A stretch of DNA of 64,000 bases from Paratrimastix pyriformis (taxonomy: Eukaryota > Preaxostyla > Paratrimastigidae): the NCBI GenBank assembly GCA_027972325.1, contig JAPMOS010000029.1:151001-215000 (forward strand). Direction: 5' to 3'. The translations under genes and the position numbers were made by a program. The notes beneath the pieces were generated by a model. The model did not search any database, was not told where the DNA came from, and worked only from the letters and a program-made list of their open reading frames with translations. Positions 1 to 31,728 of this stretch are shown one piece after another (position 1 is the first letter of the stretch; each line of letters opens with the position of its first letter).

Positions 1-2342
1 TTTTTTGCAACTTTCGTGCAACTCTCCAACAGGGTCTTCTTTCCCCGCTGATTTTTCCAAGCCCGTTCACCTTGGCTGTGGTTTCGCCACACAGGCGCAC
101 CGTGGACAAATGGCTGTGGGAAGGCAAAACGGTGGGACGAGGGGTGTGCCGCCAGACAACGGACCGATCGATGAACTCAGGGTCGGGCAGCTCCACCCCG
201 AACTTGAGCCTGTAATAGCGCGGCTTCCAGCCATCGTTCCACAGCTTGACCGAGTCCGCGGCGTCGTCCTTCTTGCCCTCCTCCTCCTCGAGGCCCTCGG
301 CCTTCTTCTTGTCGCCGCCCGCGGTGCGCTTCTTGCGGAGAATCTTCCGGGTGCGGGTCTCCTTGTGGCTGGTCGTTCGGGTCTGCAGGTGAGTGGGGAG
401 TGTGTGAGTGGGGGAGAGTGGGGGAGAGTGGGGAACGTGTGAGAGTGTGAGAGTGTGTGAGTGGAGCAGTGAGTGGAGCAGTGAGTGCGTGAGTGAGTGA
501 GTGTGAGATGAGGGAGTGTTGTACAGCAGAAAGAAGGGCAATGTTGAAGATGAGTTGAGTGAGTGTTGTCGTGAGCGCCTGCGTGGTCAAGGAGGACTCG
601 CCAAGCCTTTGATGGCATGTCCCTGTCTATCACAAGCCATGACTGCAGTCACCACCGACAGACCAGCGGGGCGGGCGAGGCCTCGGGCTCGGGGGCCGTC
701 TCGCCCGGGGGCAGTTCGGCCTGCGCCTCGGGGGTGGCAGCGGGCGACGGGACGGGAGTCACCTCCTCCACCTCCACCTCGTACTCCTCGTCGACCTCCT
801 CCATGTCATCCGGGATGGGGCTGCGAAAAGGAAAAAGAGATGGCGGTGAGGGAAATGAAGGAAAAAAAGGAAAGAGAATGAACGGCGGGGCGGGGCGAGC
901 GACGCATGAGGAAAGGGAGGCGGCTTGTGAGAAAGGGCAGAAACAGAATGCAGAGAGTGCTGTCCGCCCACCGGAGGCAACAACGAGAAAGCAGAAACCG
1001 AATGCAGAGAGTACTGCCCACCGGAGGAACAACGAGAAAGAGCAGAAACCGAATGCAGAGTGACGGCCCAGGATATGCCACCGGGACGAAGATGACACAT
1101 CAGAGGGACACCATCCCCAGGCCTCCCCAGCCAGGATCCCGACCTCATGGCGAGCAGGGCAACGGCCGAGAGGGGCGGGCTGCCAGCCGGCCCCGTAGTC
1201 GTCGCCGCATCCTCCGCAGCGGGCGATGGCGGGGGAAGGGACACGGCCGGGCTCTCCGTCGGGAGGCCAACAATGGTGGATGGGGGCAGGGCCTCACCGG
1301 GGGCTGCTGCTGCTGGGGCGGGGGTGGCTGGGGTGGCGGCGGCGGAAGACTCCGTCGCAGGGGCGGCAGGAGCCGCTGGGGCGACATCAACAGGGGCAGG
1401 GGCAGCGGGGGTCTCAATGGCCGGGGCCGGGGCAGGGGCCGACGTCTCCTCGTGGACAATCGGCGCGGCGCCCGTCGGGGCAGCGTCGCTTGCCGGGGCG
1501 GGGGCGACCGGCGCCCCTTCTGCAGCAGGAGTGGGGGCTGGGGCACTTTCGGGAGCGGGAGCAGGAGCAGATTCGGGGACCGGGGCGGGGACGGGTGGCG
1601 GGGGCGACGGTGTCCGTGGTGCTGGCCGAGGCCGAGGCCCCGCTGTCGGCCATCTCCTTCATGAGCGCCTCACGCAGCAGGGCGGCGGCGCTCTTGTTGC
1701 TGGTAGAGGGCGAGGGGGCCGGAGCCGGCGAGGCCTCCGGATCGACACGCGGTTTGACCGAGCGGGAAACATCCTGCGTCCAAACAGCAGATGATTTAAT
1801 CAATCAACATCCAATCAACATCCAATCAACATCATCGGCATCATCCAATCAACATCATCCAAGTGCTCAGATCATATAGAGTGGAGGGGGGGGGGGGGGG
1901 GGGGGGGATGGCGAGACATACTGCAAAGCTGAGGCGAAGGGGGGTGCCAGCCAGACATGAGGGGCGGCGGGGCTTCCCAGGGGTTGAGCGTCCTCGCGCC
2001 CGCGGCGGGCAGGCAGCATGGGAGCGTTGGGCGAAGGCGGAGGGGGCGGGATCCGCTGCGAGGGGGGAAGAGGCACATTGGGTGTAGTGAGTAAGCAGCG
2101 GCCCATCCCGTGACCAAGTCAGAGAAGCAGCAGAAGCAGCAGAAGCAGCAGAAGCAGCAGAAGCAGCAGAAGCAGCAGAAGCAGCAGAAGCAGGAGCAGC
2201 AGAAGCAGCAGAAGCAGCAGAAGCAGGAGCAGGAGCAGCAGGAGCAGCAGCAGAAGCAGCAGCAGAAGCAGCAGCAGAAGCAGCAGCAGAAGCAGCAGCA
2301 GAAGCAGCAGCAGAAGCAGCAGCAGAAGCAGCAGCAGAAGCA

Positions 2343-2375
<33 letters not shown>

Positions 2376-4126
2376 GCAGAAGCAGCAGCAGAAGATAACA
2401 GAGAGGTAGAAGACAGCACGATCGTCAATCACCACATTCCCTAACGTGTGCTGCGGTTGCGGGATTCGAGAGAGACGGACCTGCATCGGGGTGCCCTGGT
2501 GGTACCCCATTGGAGGTCGAGGGGGGCGAGTCATGTAGGGCACCTTGAGACTCCGGTTCAGCTTGGAAATCTCCTCCTCCTCCTCTTGGATCTGTCGAGG
2601 GGCATTCACACAGAGGTGGCGCAACAGTTGAGTCGACAGAGAAGGACGACAGAGACACACCCAGGCACCTGTGAGTTCTCTCGAGGTGAGGTGACACGAG
2701 CAGAGCACGAGACACACTTGTGTTCCGGGTGAGTCAGCATCGATGACACACCCAGATGGATGCGCGATTTTATTGGGGGCATTCGTGGGGGGGCAATTCC
2801 ATGATTACCAACAGATCCTGCCAGACAAAAACAACAAGGGCAGAATGGAGATCCAACGACAGACGCGCTCCTCAATCCACTGGGCGGGCCGGCGCTCATC
2901 GCGCCGCGACTGGCGATCGCGCTGCCGACGGCGAAGCTCTTCAATACGGCGCCGCTTGAAAACCTCGTCCTCGAGGTCCCCTGTTGGTGCACACGGGGGG
3001 GGGGGGGGGGGAGGGGCGAAAATGGGTTCGACCAGGAAGAGTTCGATGAAGTAAAGAAGAAGACGAAACAGGCAGAAGGGGCATCGAGGGGGGAGGAGGG
3101 CGAAAATGGGAGGAGGACGAGAACTGGAGCAGCCAGGAAGAGGGGTTTTCCCATGAAGAACCGAAGATGAAACATGGCGGAGTGCAGGTCGGCGGAGGGG
3201 GAAAACTGCCAAGGCGGCCACGGACCGAGCTCGCGGACGAAGTGGGTGACCTTTGCCAGGTCGACCTCGCCGTTGGTGGTCAGGTAGCCTAAACAGCAGA
3301 AGAAGGGCACCGGATGAACACGGTGAGATCAAAACGTCCGTCCGGCATAAGGAGGGTCTTCCCCCCCCTGTGCCCCAGCTCGAGCTGCGCCTGCTGGGAT
3401 GTCATCCTTCGCCCTTGTTGCGGCTATCACGATACCCGCCGGCCCAACCTCACCCTCGAGCAGTGCGCGCGCTCATGCTGCGTCTGGAGGCGGGTGGTGC
3501 GCGGTGCCCTCATCCTCAACCGCACACGCCCGGCTGGCGTGGCACTGTGGGCACGGGCACCCATCCCCCTCCCCCCTCCCCATCGCCCTCCCCTCCGTTC
3601 CCCTCGCAATCACCTTCCCGCAACCAAGGGGCAGGGCGACAGACCACCAAGCTTGGGCATGAGCTTCTTGTAGAGGGTAATCAGGGCGTCGATGGCGCCC
3701 TCCCTGGGGGATGCACACGAAAACAGCAAGGGTGGAAAAAAGAACGATGTTGCGTCATGACGAGGCGGGAAACGAGAGAAACGACAAACTAAACAGGTAG
3801 GCAAGTGGGGTACTATGCCACTGTGCCGTCTGCTGTCATGGGCTCTACCTCTGTGACAACTGGTTTCAAAAAAATCTGAAGAAGAAGAAGAAGAAGAAGG
3901 GGAAGACGGGGAAGAAGAAGAAGAAGAAGAAGAAGAAGAAGAAGAAGAAGAAGAAGAAGAAGAAGAAGAAGAAGAGAACTGACATAGGATGGTGGCGGCA
4001 GTGCGCGCGAATGCAGATGCGGGGGAAACAGAAACAGACCGGATGTCGAGGGAGGGCAGGGGAGGCAGGAAATCGTTGCCCACGAAGAAGCAGAGGAAGA
4101 CGAAGTCGTCGATGATCCTGGGGAGG

Positions 4127-4160
<34 letters not shown>

Positions 4161-4286
4161 CCGTTAAGGGGTGTGCGGGGTGGTGGGGTCCTCCCTCCCT
4201 TTTGTTTTCCCTTTTTGTGTCTTGGGTGATTTCGGTCTTTCTCGTGTTCCCTTTTACGGGCCCCGGTGGCTCGGTTTCCGGAATAT

Positions 4287-4317
<31 letters not shown>

Positions 4318-4379
4318 TAAGTGATTTCTTTTCTCTCTTTGTTCCCCTTTTACGGGCCCTGGTGGCTCGGTTTTCCGGA

Positions 4380-4414
<35 letters not shown>

Positions 4415-4778
4415 GGGTTTCCTCGACCTGGTCAAGGCCCAGTGCAACAAGATGCATGTCGCCTTCTCGAAGCATTGGTGGTGCACGAGGATCTCGGTGA
4501 CTCTGATGTACTACGTTGCCCTGATGCCTGACTTCTGGTACCAGACTGCCTCCGGGAGACTGGCCGACACCCGCAACCCGTTTGCCATCAACCCAGGCCC
4601 GCCGTGCGTGGCCAAGACCGACTGCGACAAGAAGCTGCTGCTTCCTGGTGCCGCCTGAGGGCTCGACGAGCTACGGGCTGAGCACTGAGTGGGACGGAGT
4701 CAACCAGTTGGTATTTTAAGTGATTTCTTTTCTCTCTTTGTTCCCCTTTTACGGGCCCTGGTGGCTCGGTTTTCCGGA

Positions 4779-4815
<37 letters not shown>

Positions 4816-6908
4816 GGGCGGCCGTGAGGCGGGGCGATGAAGCCAAAAAGGAAATAGAACCACCACCACCACCACACGGCCCACCACACCGCCACTCACC
4901 ACCATCACCACCACCATCATCACCACCATCACCTCCCCACCCTCTCACCATCAAGCCTCCTGGAGGCGGGAGCCGGGGAGGTTGTGCAGACCGCTCCAGC
5001 TCGGAGACGCCCTTGAGCTCCTGGAACTCGGCCTCGAGGTATTCGCGCAGAATGGCCAGATGCAGCAGCTGGTACGGCTTGCGGGTGCTCTGCTTGGGGC
5101 CCTTGCCCAGTAGACTGTCCTCTGTGTGGGGATGCGAATCGACGGGGGTATAGGGTTGAGCCGAAAGAAGGGACCGTGACTGTGAGGGGGGAGGAAACCA
5201 GATGATGGCCTCCCTGATAATGGAGCGAGACGGTCGGTTCCCAGAGGAACCCCCACAGTCAAATTACCCGGAGAATTCGAATATTTGCGGTCGGCCGGGG
5301 TCGCTGTATGGGTGGTTGCCGGTGGGGTGGACGGTTCGGACACCAAGACAACCAAATCCCATCGGCACACGAGGCTTGATGAAGGGGGGTGGTGGAGAGG
5401 CGGGCGGACCCTCGCCCTCCTTGGGGAGGATGGCAGTGCATTCGGAGGCCCGATGGCCGGGCTGGCCGCAGCGGAAGCAGTTCCGGTTGACGGGGCCCGT
5501 CGGGAAAACCTGCTCTCGCAGGATCGAGAAGTGCGGCTCGTGGGTGGCCAGGGAGAGCATGATCAGGTCGGCGTCCTGGATGGATGAGGGACGGGCGGGG
5601 GAGGAGAGAAGGGGGAATGAGACCAGGCGGGGGCGCAAAAAGTCCATCACAATCGCTCGATGGATTGTATCCCCCCCCCCCCCCCCCATGCTCCCCTCGC
5701 ATCCGCAGGAACGGACCAGCCCGTAAATGACGTGGCGCGTGTTGGGGTCGTAGTTCGGGTCGAGCCGCGAGCGGCGGATGAATTCCATGATCTTGTGCTC
5801 GCCCTCGCCGGGCACGCTGCCGTCGGACAGAACCACCTTCAGCTACGCGTGGTGGCACGGGTGAAGGAGATGGATGGTGTGTGGAGTATGTGGGTTAGGG
5901 TGTGTTGTGTGAAGCAAAGGACTGATCAATCGGACAAGCGGGGTCGATCAGGTGGATGCATGTGGATGCATGTGGATGCATGTGGATGCATGTGGATGCA
6001 TGTGGATGCATGTGGATGCATGTGGATGCATGTGGATGCATGTGGATGCGTGTGGATGCGTGTGTGTGTGTGTGGGGGTTACAGACCCCTTTCCAGAGTG
6101 GATCGGTCGAGAGCCGCTCGACGATGTAGAATTCGAGGCAGGCCGTGACTTTGGCCTACAAGCGTCGGCTCGGGTCAACAAAAGTTCGGGGTGGAGGATG
6201 AGACCATGAACGGGGTACCGGGGGTGATGGCGTTCGAGTCGAACTTGGGCTTGGGCACCATGTCCTCGGTGATCACCTTGCCCATCTCCCGCTCCACATC
6301 CAGCTGTTTCCGCTTCTCCTCGTCCTGTTCGGCTCGCTCTTGAGCAGCCCGGAAACGACGACTCCGCTGTTGGTTGATTTTAGCACGCGGTGCGATACCA
6401 TCTGAAAAAGGCAGGCGTGATGATGGTGTTTGTCCAAACAGAGAGGCCACAGACCAACGGCCATGAAGAGCAGCTTCCGAGGCCGGACGATCGACATCAG
6501 CCGATCGACATACTTGTAAACTTCGACCATCATGAGCTCTTCCGTTGCAGGAGCCGGCTAAGAACCAACAATCAGAATGCTCCGGCATCCCGCACCTGAC
6601 AGAGACCTTGTCCTCGGGGTGCGTGCATGGGTGAATAATGTTGTTACAATCCTGAAAGAGGAGAGAATCTGAGATCAACATCTGCGCGAGGTAAACCTCA
6701 GACCAGATACAGGTTATCATACTCCCCGTTTGGGTTCGGTTGATCCGGATTGATTTGTTGTGGAATCTCGACCCCCTCAACAATCACAGGGTCCGTTTCC
6801 GAGCAATCGGTGATGATCTTCGGATATTTTTTCGAGAGCCATCTAATGGGATGTGTGAGAACCGCGTGCCACAAGAAAAGCGGACCGGAAGAAGGCGGGC
6901 ACACCCAT
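1..6908 (-). CDS. XRN2: 5'-3' exoribonuclease XRN2/Rat1, 17 exons seen, 3' end off window
   Basis: Nuclear 5'-3' exoribonuclease of transcription termination and rRNA processing. Exons (minus, 5' to 3'): 6886-6908, 6704-6842, 6607-6651, 6455-6557, 6205-6401, 6087-6155, 5717-5842, 5353-5575, 4992-5121, 4040-4117, 3645-3703, 3226-3288, 2865-2980, 2481-2591, 1144-1773, 664-820, 165-382. The start encodes MGVPAFFR then [13 protein letters not shown], the invariant XRN amino end. Later come [31 protein letters not shown], a CX2CX4HX4C zinc knuckle ([14 protein letters not shown]) and [14 protein letters not shown]. The last exon seen ([13 protein letters not shown]) precedes the carboxy domain that lies off-window. 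Phases agree across all exons except inside 1144-1773, a Pro/Ala-rich linker where the frame must shift near 1590-1610 (indel or hidden intron). The usual DMNGIIH reads DCNNIIH here. Bases 1-164 do not encode the expected next segment and are read as intron. Confidence 0.94.
2110..2400. repeat. (CAGCAGAAG)n-type repeat in XRN2 intron
   Basis: About 290 bp of CAG/AAG units, mostly agcagcagaag and agcagaag, in the intron between exons 2481-2591 and 1144-1773. It reads as poly-Gln/Lys but is intronic by phase. Confidence 0.95.
3876..3975. repeat. (GAA)n microsatellite in XRN2 intron
   Basis: About 100 bp of GAA/AGG units between exons 4040-4117 and 3645-3703. Confidence 0.95.
4188..4812. repeat. 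Three copies of an ~85-bp repeat with (GA)n tails in XRN2 intron 9
   Basis: Copies at about 4200-4311 (diverged), 4312-4412 and 4711-4812 share a T-rich start (ttcttttctctctttgttcc), a core tacgggccctggtggctcgg and a (GA)n tail. Copies 2 and 3 are near-identical and bracket a 298-bp unique segment (4413-4710) that carries a plus-strand ORF. They lie in the ~870-bp intron between XRN2 exons 4992-5121 and 4040-4117. Confidence 0.85.
4413..4658 (+). other. Antisense coding-like fragment inside an XRN2 intron
   Basis: An open frame of 81 codons on the strand opposite to XRN2, ending in a TGA at 4656-4658. It has non-repetitive, mixed composition with several Cys and Trp residues (for example KHWWCTRI and [10 protein letters not shown]), unlike the simple-repeat ORFs in other introns. 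It lies exactly between two near-identical (GA)n-tailed repeats. I read it as a captured piece of another gene; no family recognised. It has no obvious start signal of its own. Confidence 0.4.
5952..6070. repeat. (TGGATGCATG)n minisatellite in XRN2 intron 6
   Basis: About ten tandem copies of a 10-bp unit, ending in (TG)n, just inside the donor of exon 6087-6155. Confidence 0.95.
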
Positions 6909-7009
6909 TTCTGATCAAAAGGGGCCCAAGGACTGCCGGAAGAACGCGATGTTAGATCAAATGTGGGGCCGCTGCACAGACTCGCCGGAAAAAGAGGCTT
7001 GAGCCGGGG
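6909..7009. promoter_or_regulatory. Shared divergent promoter, 101 bp
   Basis: The only sequence between the XRN2 start (6908, minus) and the first P-loop gene start (7010, plus). Both promoters must lie here or within the first exons. No TATA-like box or repeated motif stands out. Confidence 0.6.
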
Positions 7010-10467
<3,458 letters not shown>

Positions 10468-10732
10468 ACGGGTCAATATAGAAAGGACGCGCCCGCCTCT
10501 TGTACGTAATCATATGTTTCACAGGGCGCCTGCCCGGTCCACCTGCCCATCTGCCCCCCGGCCCCCCCGTACCTCCGGCCGGCCCACCTGCTCACCTGAC
10601 CCCGCTCGCCCACCTACCTGATGTCACACAAACTGGATCCGAAAAGATTTCTTTCTTTTTATTTGAGTTTGCCTGGCATGGGCGGGTGGGCAGGTGGTAA
10701 AATAGTAGCGCAGCACGAGGGCCCTTCTAACC
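10468..10732. other. Intergenic, convergent gene ends
   Basis: Between the 3' ends of the first P-loop gene (plus) and the kinase-like gene (minus). C-rich; includes two telomere-like ccctaa units at 10729-10740. No gene seen. Confidence 0.5.
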
Positions 10733-14486
<3,754 letters not shown>

Positions 14487-14520
14487 AGAAAAGGGAGATC
14501 GCCCTCGCTCAGATGACCGG
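14487..14520. promoter_or_regulatory. 34-bp gap between two divergent start codons
   Basis: Separates the ATG of the kinase-like gene (14486, minus) and the second P-loop gene (14521, plus). Too short to hold two conventional promoters plus 5' UTRs, so core elements must overlap the first exons. Confidence 0.55.
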
Positions 14521-16369
14521 ATGCTGGGGTCGATGGGGATGGGGATGGGGATGGGGACACAGCAGTGGAAGGCCGCCGCTTTCGAGGAAGAGCCGGTGGG
14601 TCCAGAAGATATCGAGAAAAGCCAGGGTTGAACACGCTATCTCTCTCACTGGATCATCAGCTTGAGAACGCGCGTCTGTGCCTTCTCGTTGATTTGTTGG
14701 CTTATTGATTGTGGTTAGGTCCTTTCGCCCAGCGGTTTTTGAACGTGCTTGGCACTTTAAGAGAAATCGGCAATGTTATTCAATTCACCCCAGGCATGTT
14801 TCCCGGCGCGGGCGATTTGGATGGGCTGGTTATTCGCGACTGCTATCCCTTGATTTATAACAAAATTTTCTCGAACTGGAAAATTACTCAGTCCGAGCAT
14901 TTTCGGTGCTTGCTGACCGGCGTTCCTGGTCCGAAAGTCCCACGCAACTGTGCTTGTCGAACTTTTTTGCGCTGTAGGAATTGGAAAATCCTCATTCGCC
15001 ATCTATATGCTGTGGAGGCTCCTCCACGAGCCTCCGATGAGGTGCGCTCCGATGAGGTGCGCAGCAGGATTCCGGACGCTCGTCTACGCAACCTCCCGCT
15101 ATCCAGAAATCAGTTTCCAGTCCACATACATGGCCGGCTCCTATGGGCAATTCCAACCCCTCCACGTGCCATCCGAAGCGATCATGGACGCTTTCGTGAT
15201 TTGCGATGATGCACCCGTTGTTTGGGGGCAAGATGCAGGGGCGAGCCCAATTGTTCTTATTTCCGCGCCAAACCCCGCTGTCACCGGTCCTTTCTGGCGA
15301 AAAGCGCTCCCTCCTGCTACTGTCCTCTACATGCCTCCACATTCGCCTGACGAACTTGCCGAAGTGGCGTTCCATTACCTCCCCGTCCAGGGCCTCTCGC
15401 ACGACGAGATCCGGCGTCGCGCCCATGATTTCCACTCGCGGTTCGGCGGAATTGCGCGAGCATTCAACGGGTCTCTGATCCCGAACCAGACGGGTGCGCA
15501 TCTGACCGCACTGAAGGAAATATACGGTCTCGTCATGGCCCTCCGCCCCTTTTTTTGCGACGATTCTTCTTTCTCTTCACAGAAAAACTGGAACCCGATG
15601 TTCTGACAAAAACTTATGCGCCGTTGGCGGCCGTGGTGCCCGAGGGCACGTACATGCTCTTTCAGATGATCCCCGATGACAGTTTCGAACAGTTCACCAT
15701 CCAGTATCCCAATCCGGTGTGGAGGGAAGTGGTCGAGGACTATTTGAGCATCAAGGCTGAGGCCAGGATTCGATCTTTCGCTCCCACGGGCATCATCCCC
15801 CAATCTCAGTGCCTTCGGGGGCAACCATTCGCACGATTATTCAACAAATGGTTTCCTGCACCCTCTGCCCCTGAGATGAATCCTGCCACAGCCACGACTG
15901 ACGATCCCACGCACTTCGTTGTCCTTCGGTCCTCCAATACCAAGGCCAAGATCAACATCGCGACTGCTGCGAACTCTGGATTTCCTGCGACCAAAAAGGC
16001 GGCGTTTCCGGTCGCGAATTTCAGCCAACGGAAGACTCGATTCCACCTTCTTCGTTGCGCGAAGAAGATGGTTCCCGGAGTGCATGTCGCTCCCCTCGTG
16101 GTCTGCCACCACGCCCTGCTTGCTTCGCAAACCCACGCTCATAGGTGATCGACGACGATGATGAGGACGCGGTGGCCTTCGCTGCACCCACCGTGCCGCC
16201 TGCCGTGCCGCCCGCTCCAGTTCCCCTGTTCCCTGCTGCTGATGGTGCCCCCTCAAAGGGCCGCCGTATACGGCGGTCCGAACAGCCCGTCAAGGTGGGA
16301 GAGGACGAGGGCGGCGAGGAGGGTATCGAGCAGGAGGACGCCGATGAGGGCCGGGGGAAAGCTGGCTGA
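14521..16369 (+). CDS. Crinkler/RHS-type P-loop NTPase, intact Walker A
   Basis: Five exons: 14521-14626, 14719-14928, 14978-15526, 15583-16100, 16145-16369; 535 residues, phase-consistent. A short Met/Gly-rich amino end (MGMGMGMG) is followed by a segment leading to the P-loop TGVPGIGKSSFAIYMLW, whose GVPGIGKS is a complete Walker A; a 49-bp intron splits it. Then come APVVWGQD near the expected Walker B, FGGIARAF (the family's GGIxRxx motif), GTYMLFQM and RGQPFARLF. The carboxy end is acidic and low-complexity with a basic patch (KGRRIRRSEQ), possibly a nuclear localisation signal. It is a paralogue in architecture of the 7010 gene but well diverged. ATPase core likely; the effector role is inferred from the family only. 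Confidence 0.74.
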
Positions 16370-16770
16370 TAGTCGCTTAAATAGAGGCTTTGCTCATTCT
16401 TTTTCGAATAGAGTTGCTCGAAAGCGGCTTTTCGCTTCTCTCTCGGTTTCCCGCTGCTGCACCCACGGCACCCAAAGGCCTGTGACGTTCAGCGGGCACA
16501 TTCCAGAAAACGATCTGCGCCCCAATTCCCAACACGTTCGATCGGCATGGCCCCTGAACCTCATAATTAGCCAACGTTTTTTCTCCGAAGAAGGTGCGTT
16601 GTGTGACCACCTGGCTGGCTTGCGAGAGCTGAAATTTTCTCCGGCATTGGCTTCGTTTCCCCGGGTTGATCATCCCGGTTCCATTGTTCCCTCATCGGTT
16701 GCCAGGCACTTACAGTCCGCCGCTTGGCGTCCCCCGACAGGAGGTCCTCATCAGTTTGCCCTCTTCTTAG
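16370..16770. other. Intergenic, with a possible MITE end
   Basis: Between the second P-loop gene and Pol5. About 16405-16425 carries gagttgctcgaaagcggc, which matches the terminal repeat of the element at 59108-59238. Nothing coding is convincing. Confidence 0.5.
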
Positions 16771-29448
<12,678 letters not shown>

Positions 29449-29587
29449 AAGCTGGCCATCACAATATCCCTCCCCTTCCATCTCCATGGAGTGTTTTAAT
29501 TGGAAGCAACAAGATCGGCGGCTTTACCGTTACTGGTCGGTCACAGTATGATGCGCAAAAGGAACGCTGGACTCTCGGTTTCAGGCG

Positions 29588-29702
29588 AAGGGGCTCAAGG
29601 AGAAGAAGGACCACCAGGCCAAGCGGACCCCAGCAAGAAGCCTCGCGTCGAGAAGGAGGAGAAGAAGGACGGCGAGAAGAGCGAGGAGGAGGATCACGCT
29701 GG
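29588..29702 (+). pseudogene. Partial copy of the Pol5 last exon
   Basis: A 100-bp near-copy of 29245-29335 (ctcaaggagaagaaggacca) lies 140 bp after the Pol5 stop. It has a 1-bp deletion (gaccccagcaag against gacccccagcaag) and cannot continue the protein. It is followed by unrelated AT-richer sequence up to 29948 with no gene seen. Confidence 0.85.
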
Positions 29703-30480
29703 GCCAAAGAAGATGAAACATTTTGAGACACATTGCGGAGTGGATGAGATGGAACGGGACACCACATTTGATGGGTTCTTTCTTTTTTCAGTTCACTCTA
29801 TTGATTTTGAGTTCACCTCTTCATAAAGGCTGCTGTAAAAACACAGCTGGGTGTCACAAATTCAAATTCTCAGTTGCCGCTTCTGGAGGAAGCACCACGC
29901 CTCCCACACCCCGGCAAAACCAGCCGCCAAGCCAACTGCTCGGACATCATGAACGTTTTTGCACTTGTTGCTCTTTTCGGGGTCACCTTTGCAGCCACTT
30001 GCGACAACCCCGTCCTCCTGGCGTTTACACAGGCACAGCGGTCAAACTTCACCGTTCCAACATCTCCCGTCACCCATGCTGACTTCCCAGTGTGCAAGAA
30101 TTTGAATGGCTATTCCACGTGCTGCACCACCGAGATGATGCACAACGTCCGTCTTCTCCTCTGTTATTTCATCCACATCGTTGCGCGATAATGCTCATGT
30201 CTGTTTTCTTTTGTGGTGTGCAGATTACCCAGTCCTGGGTGGAGTGGAGGAACCACACTATGGATATGTTCGACTTTTCGAAGACGCATCTCAAGGAATT
30301 AGAGACTTTGATGCAACAATTCGGCAAGAACACGACCAATATTACTTCCGCCGTGAACCGTGTGGTCAATGGGGTGTACGAAGCCCATGTTGCCATGCTC
30401 GACCATTTCGGTGGCCTTTTCTGCTACATGTGCGATGGCAACTGGCAGTCTTATATGGACTCCAACAAAACCGTTATGTA

Positions 30481-31728
30481 CAGTACCTCTCATAACTAGC
30501 GGCGGAAAACCCAGTCCCGTTTGACCCCCAAGGAACCGTCGGGGGGGGAAGCCCCATGGCACCGTGTTCGGAGAATTCACTGACATTTACTCATATGGAT
30601 TAATATCGGGTGGGGCCGCCCTGGGCGTCGATGACCGCTTGGCATCTTTGGGGCATACTCAAAACCGATGACAGAAAATCGGCATTTCGCATTTTGTCCC
30701 ACTCAAATTGGATCCACCTCCGCAGCTGCTGGGCAGATCCGGGGTTGTGCTCTGCCACACGGTCCTTGAGGGTGTTCCAGACGTTCTCCAGTGGGTTGAG
30801 GTCGGGGCTCTGGGGTGGCTGAAGCACACGGCTGATGTGATGGTCGGTCAGCACTTTCAGACACACTTTTGCATTGTGCTTCGGATCGTTGTCCTGCTGG
30901 ATGGGCCCGGCACCCCGACCCAGGGCGCGAAGAGAGGGGAGCAAGGCCTCGTTCAGGATGCGCGTGTAGAGGGCGGCGTCCAGGTTTTCGGTGAAGATGA
31001 ACACCTTCGTTTTCCCCTTGGCACTGACCCCGCCCCAGACATGGACTTTGGGGGATGCTTGATGGTGGGCAGTGGCACGAACTCGTTCCGGCCCGCACGG
31101 ACACGGTGCTTGCGGGGCCTGTGGTGAAGGTTGTCTCGTCCAGGAAGACCACCTTGGACCAGTCGCGATCCTTCTCGGTTCGGGCAAACGCGAGACGTTT
31201 TTGTCGGTGGGCCTCGGTGAGGAGGGGTTTTTGGTTTGCCACTTCGATTGCAGGCCAGCCCGCAGGAGGATGCGCGAGACTGTCTGTGGGCTGATGCGGA
31301 TGGTCCTCTTCTTGCGTGCCCAGCGGGCCAATTTGGGCAGACTCTCCGTTCTGTGGCGCTTTGCACGTCGGATGATGGCCTGGTCGTCCGGGCGAGAATG
31401 CTTTCGTGGTCTCCCCCGGGCTCTTGGTTTGGCGGATGGGGAGCGGCTCAGTGCCCGACGAACAGATGTCTCACTGCGGTGCTGCAGCCGGGCAATCCGG
31501 CTGGTGGTCTTGCCTTGGCGTCTGAGGAGGCGGGTTTGCTCGTCCATTTTCTTGGTCATTCTTCCCCCCCACCGAGCCGCCCCTTGAAGCCACAGGCCAG
31601 CAACAAAATTAAGGGATCTCAAAATGTTGGTCACTTCTCTGCACCCTGCAGTCAGCCCCAGCCCGGGCGCGCACTGGGATCGGGGAGGGGGGCACTTTGT
31701 TTTCCGCCGCTATTTATGAGAGGTACTG
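30481..31728 (-). mobile_element. Tc1/mariner-type DNA transposon, TA target duplication
   Basis: About 30-bp terminal inverted repeats: left CAGTACCTCTCATAACTAGC, right end the complement ending gagaggtactg. TA flanks both ends (30479-30480 and 31729-31730), the hallmark target duplication. It holds one frameshifted transposase in minus orientation and sits in an exon of the secreted-protein gene. Confidence 0.93.
30600..31559 (-). pseudogene. Tc1/mariner DDE transposase, frameshifted
   Basis: The amino end has a helix-turn-helix region (TTSRIARLQHRSETSVRRAL) and a basic GRPRKHS motif. The DDE core is spread over three frames: VVFLDETTF (first Asp), QQDNDPKHNAK (second Asp) and SPDLNPLENVW (Glu). 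At least three frameshifts, between about 31245 and 31030, separate these parts, so this copy cannot make active enzyme. It could still be mobilised in trans because its ends look intact. Confidence 0.9.

Noticed and set aside
1-164. An 18th XRN2 exon at the left edge
   Set aside because: An acceptor-like cccacag exists near 112-118 but the reading after it does not match the expected XRN2 carboxy domain; left as intron.
2110-2409. Poly-Gln/Lys protein of 99 codons
   Set aside because: CAG/AAG repeat inside an XRN2 intron on the opposite strand.
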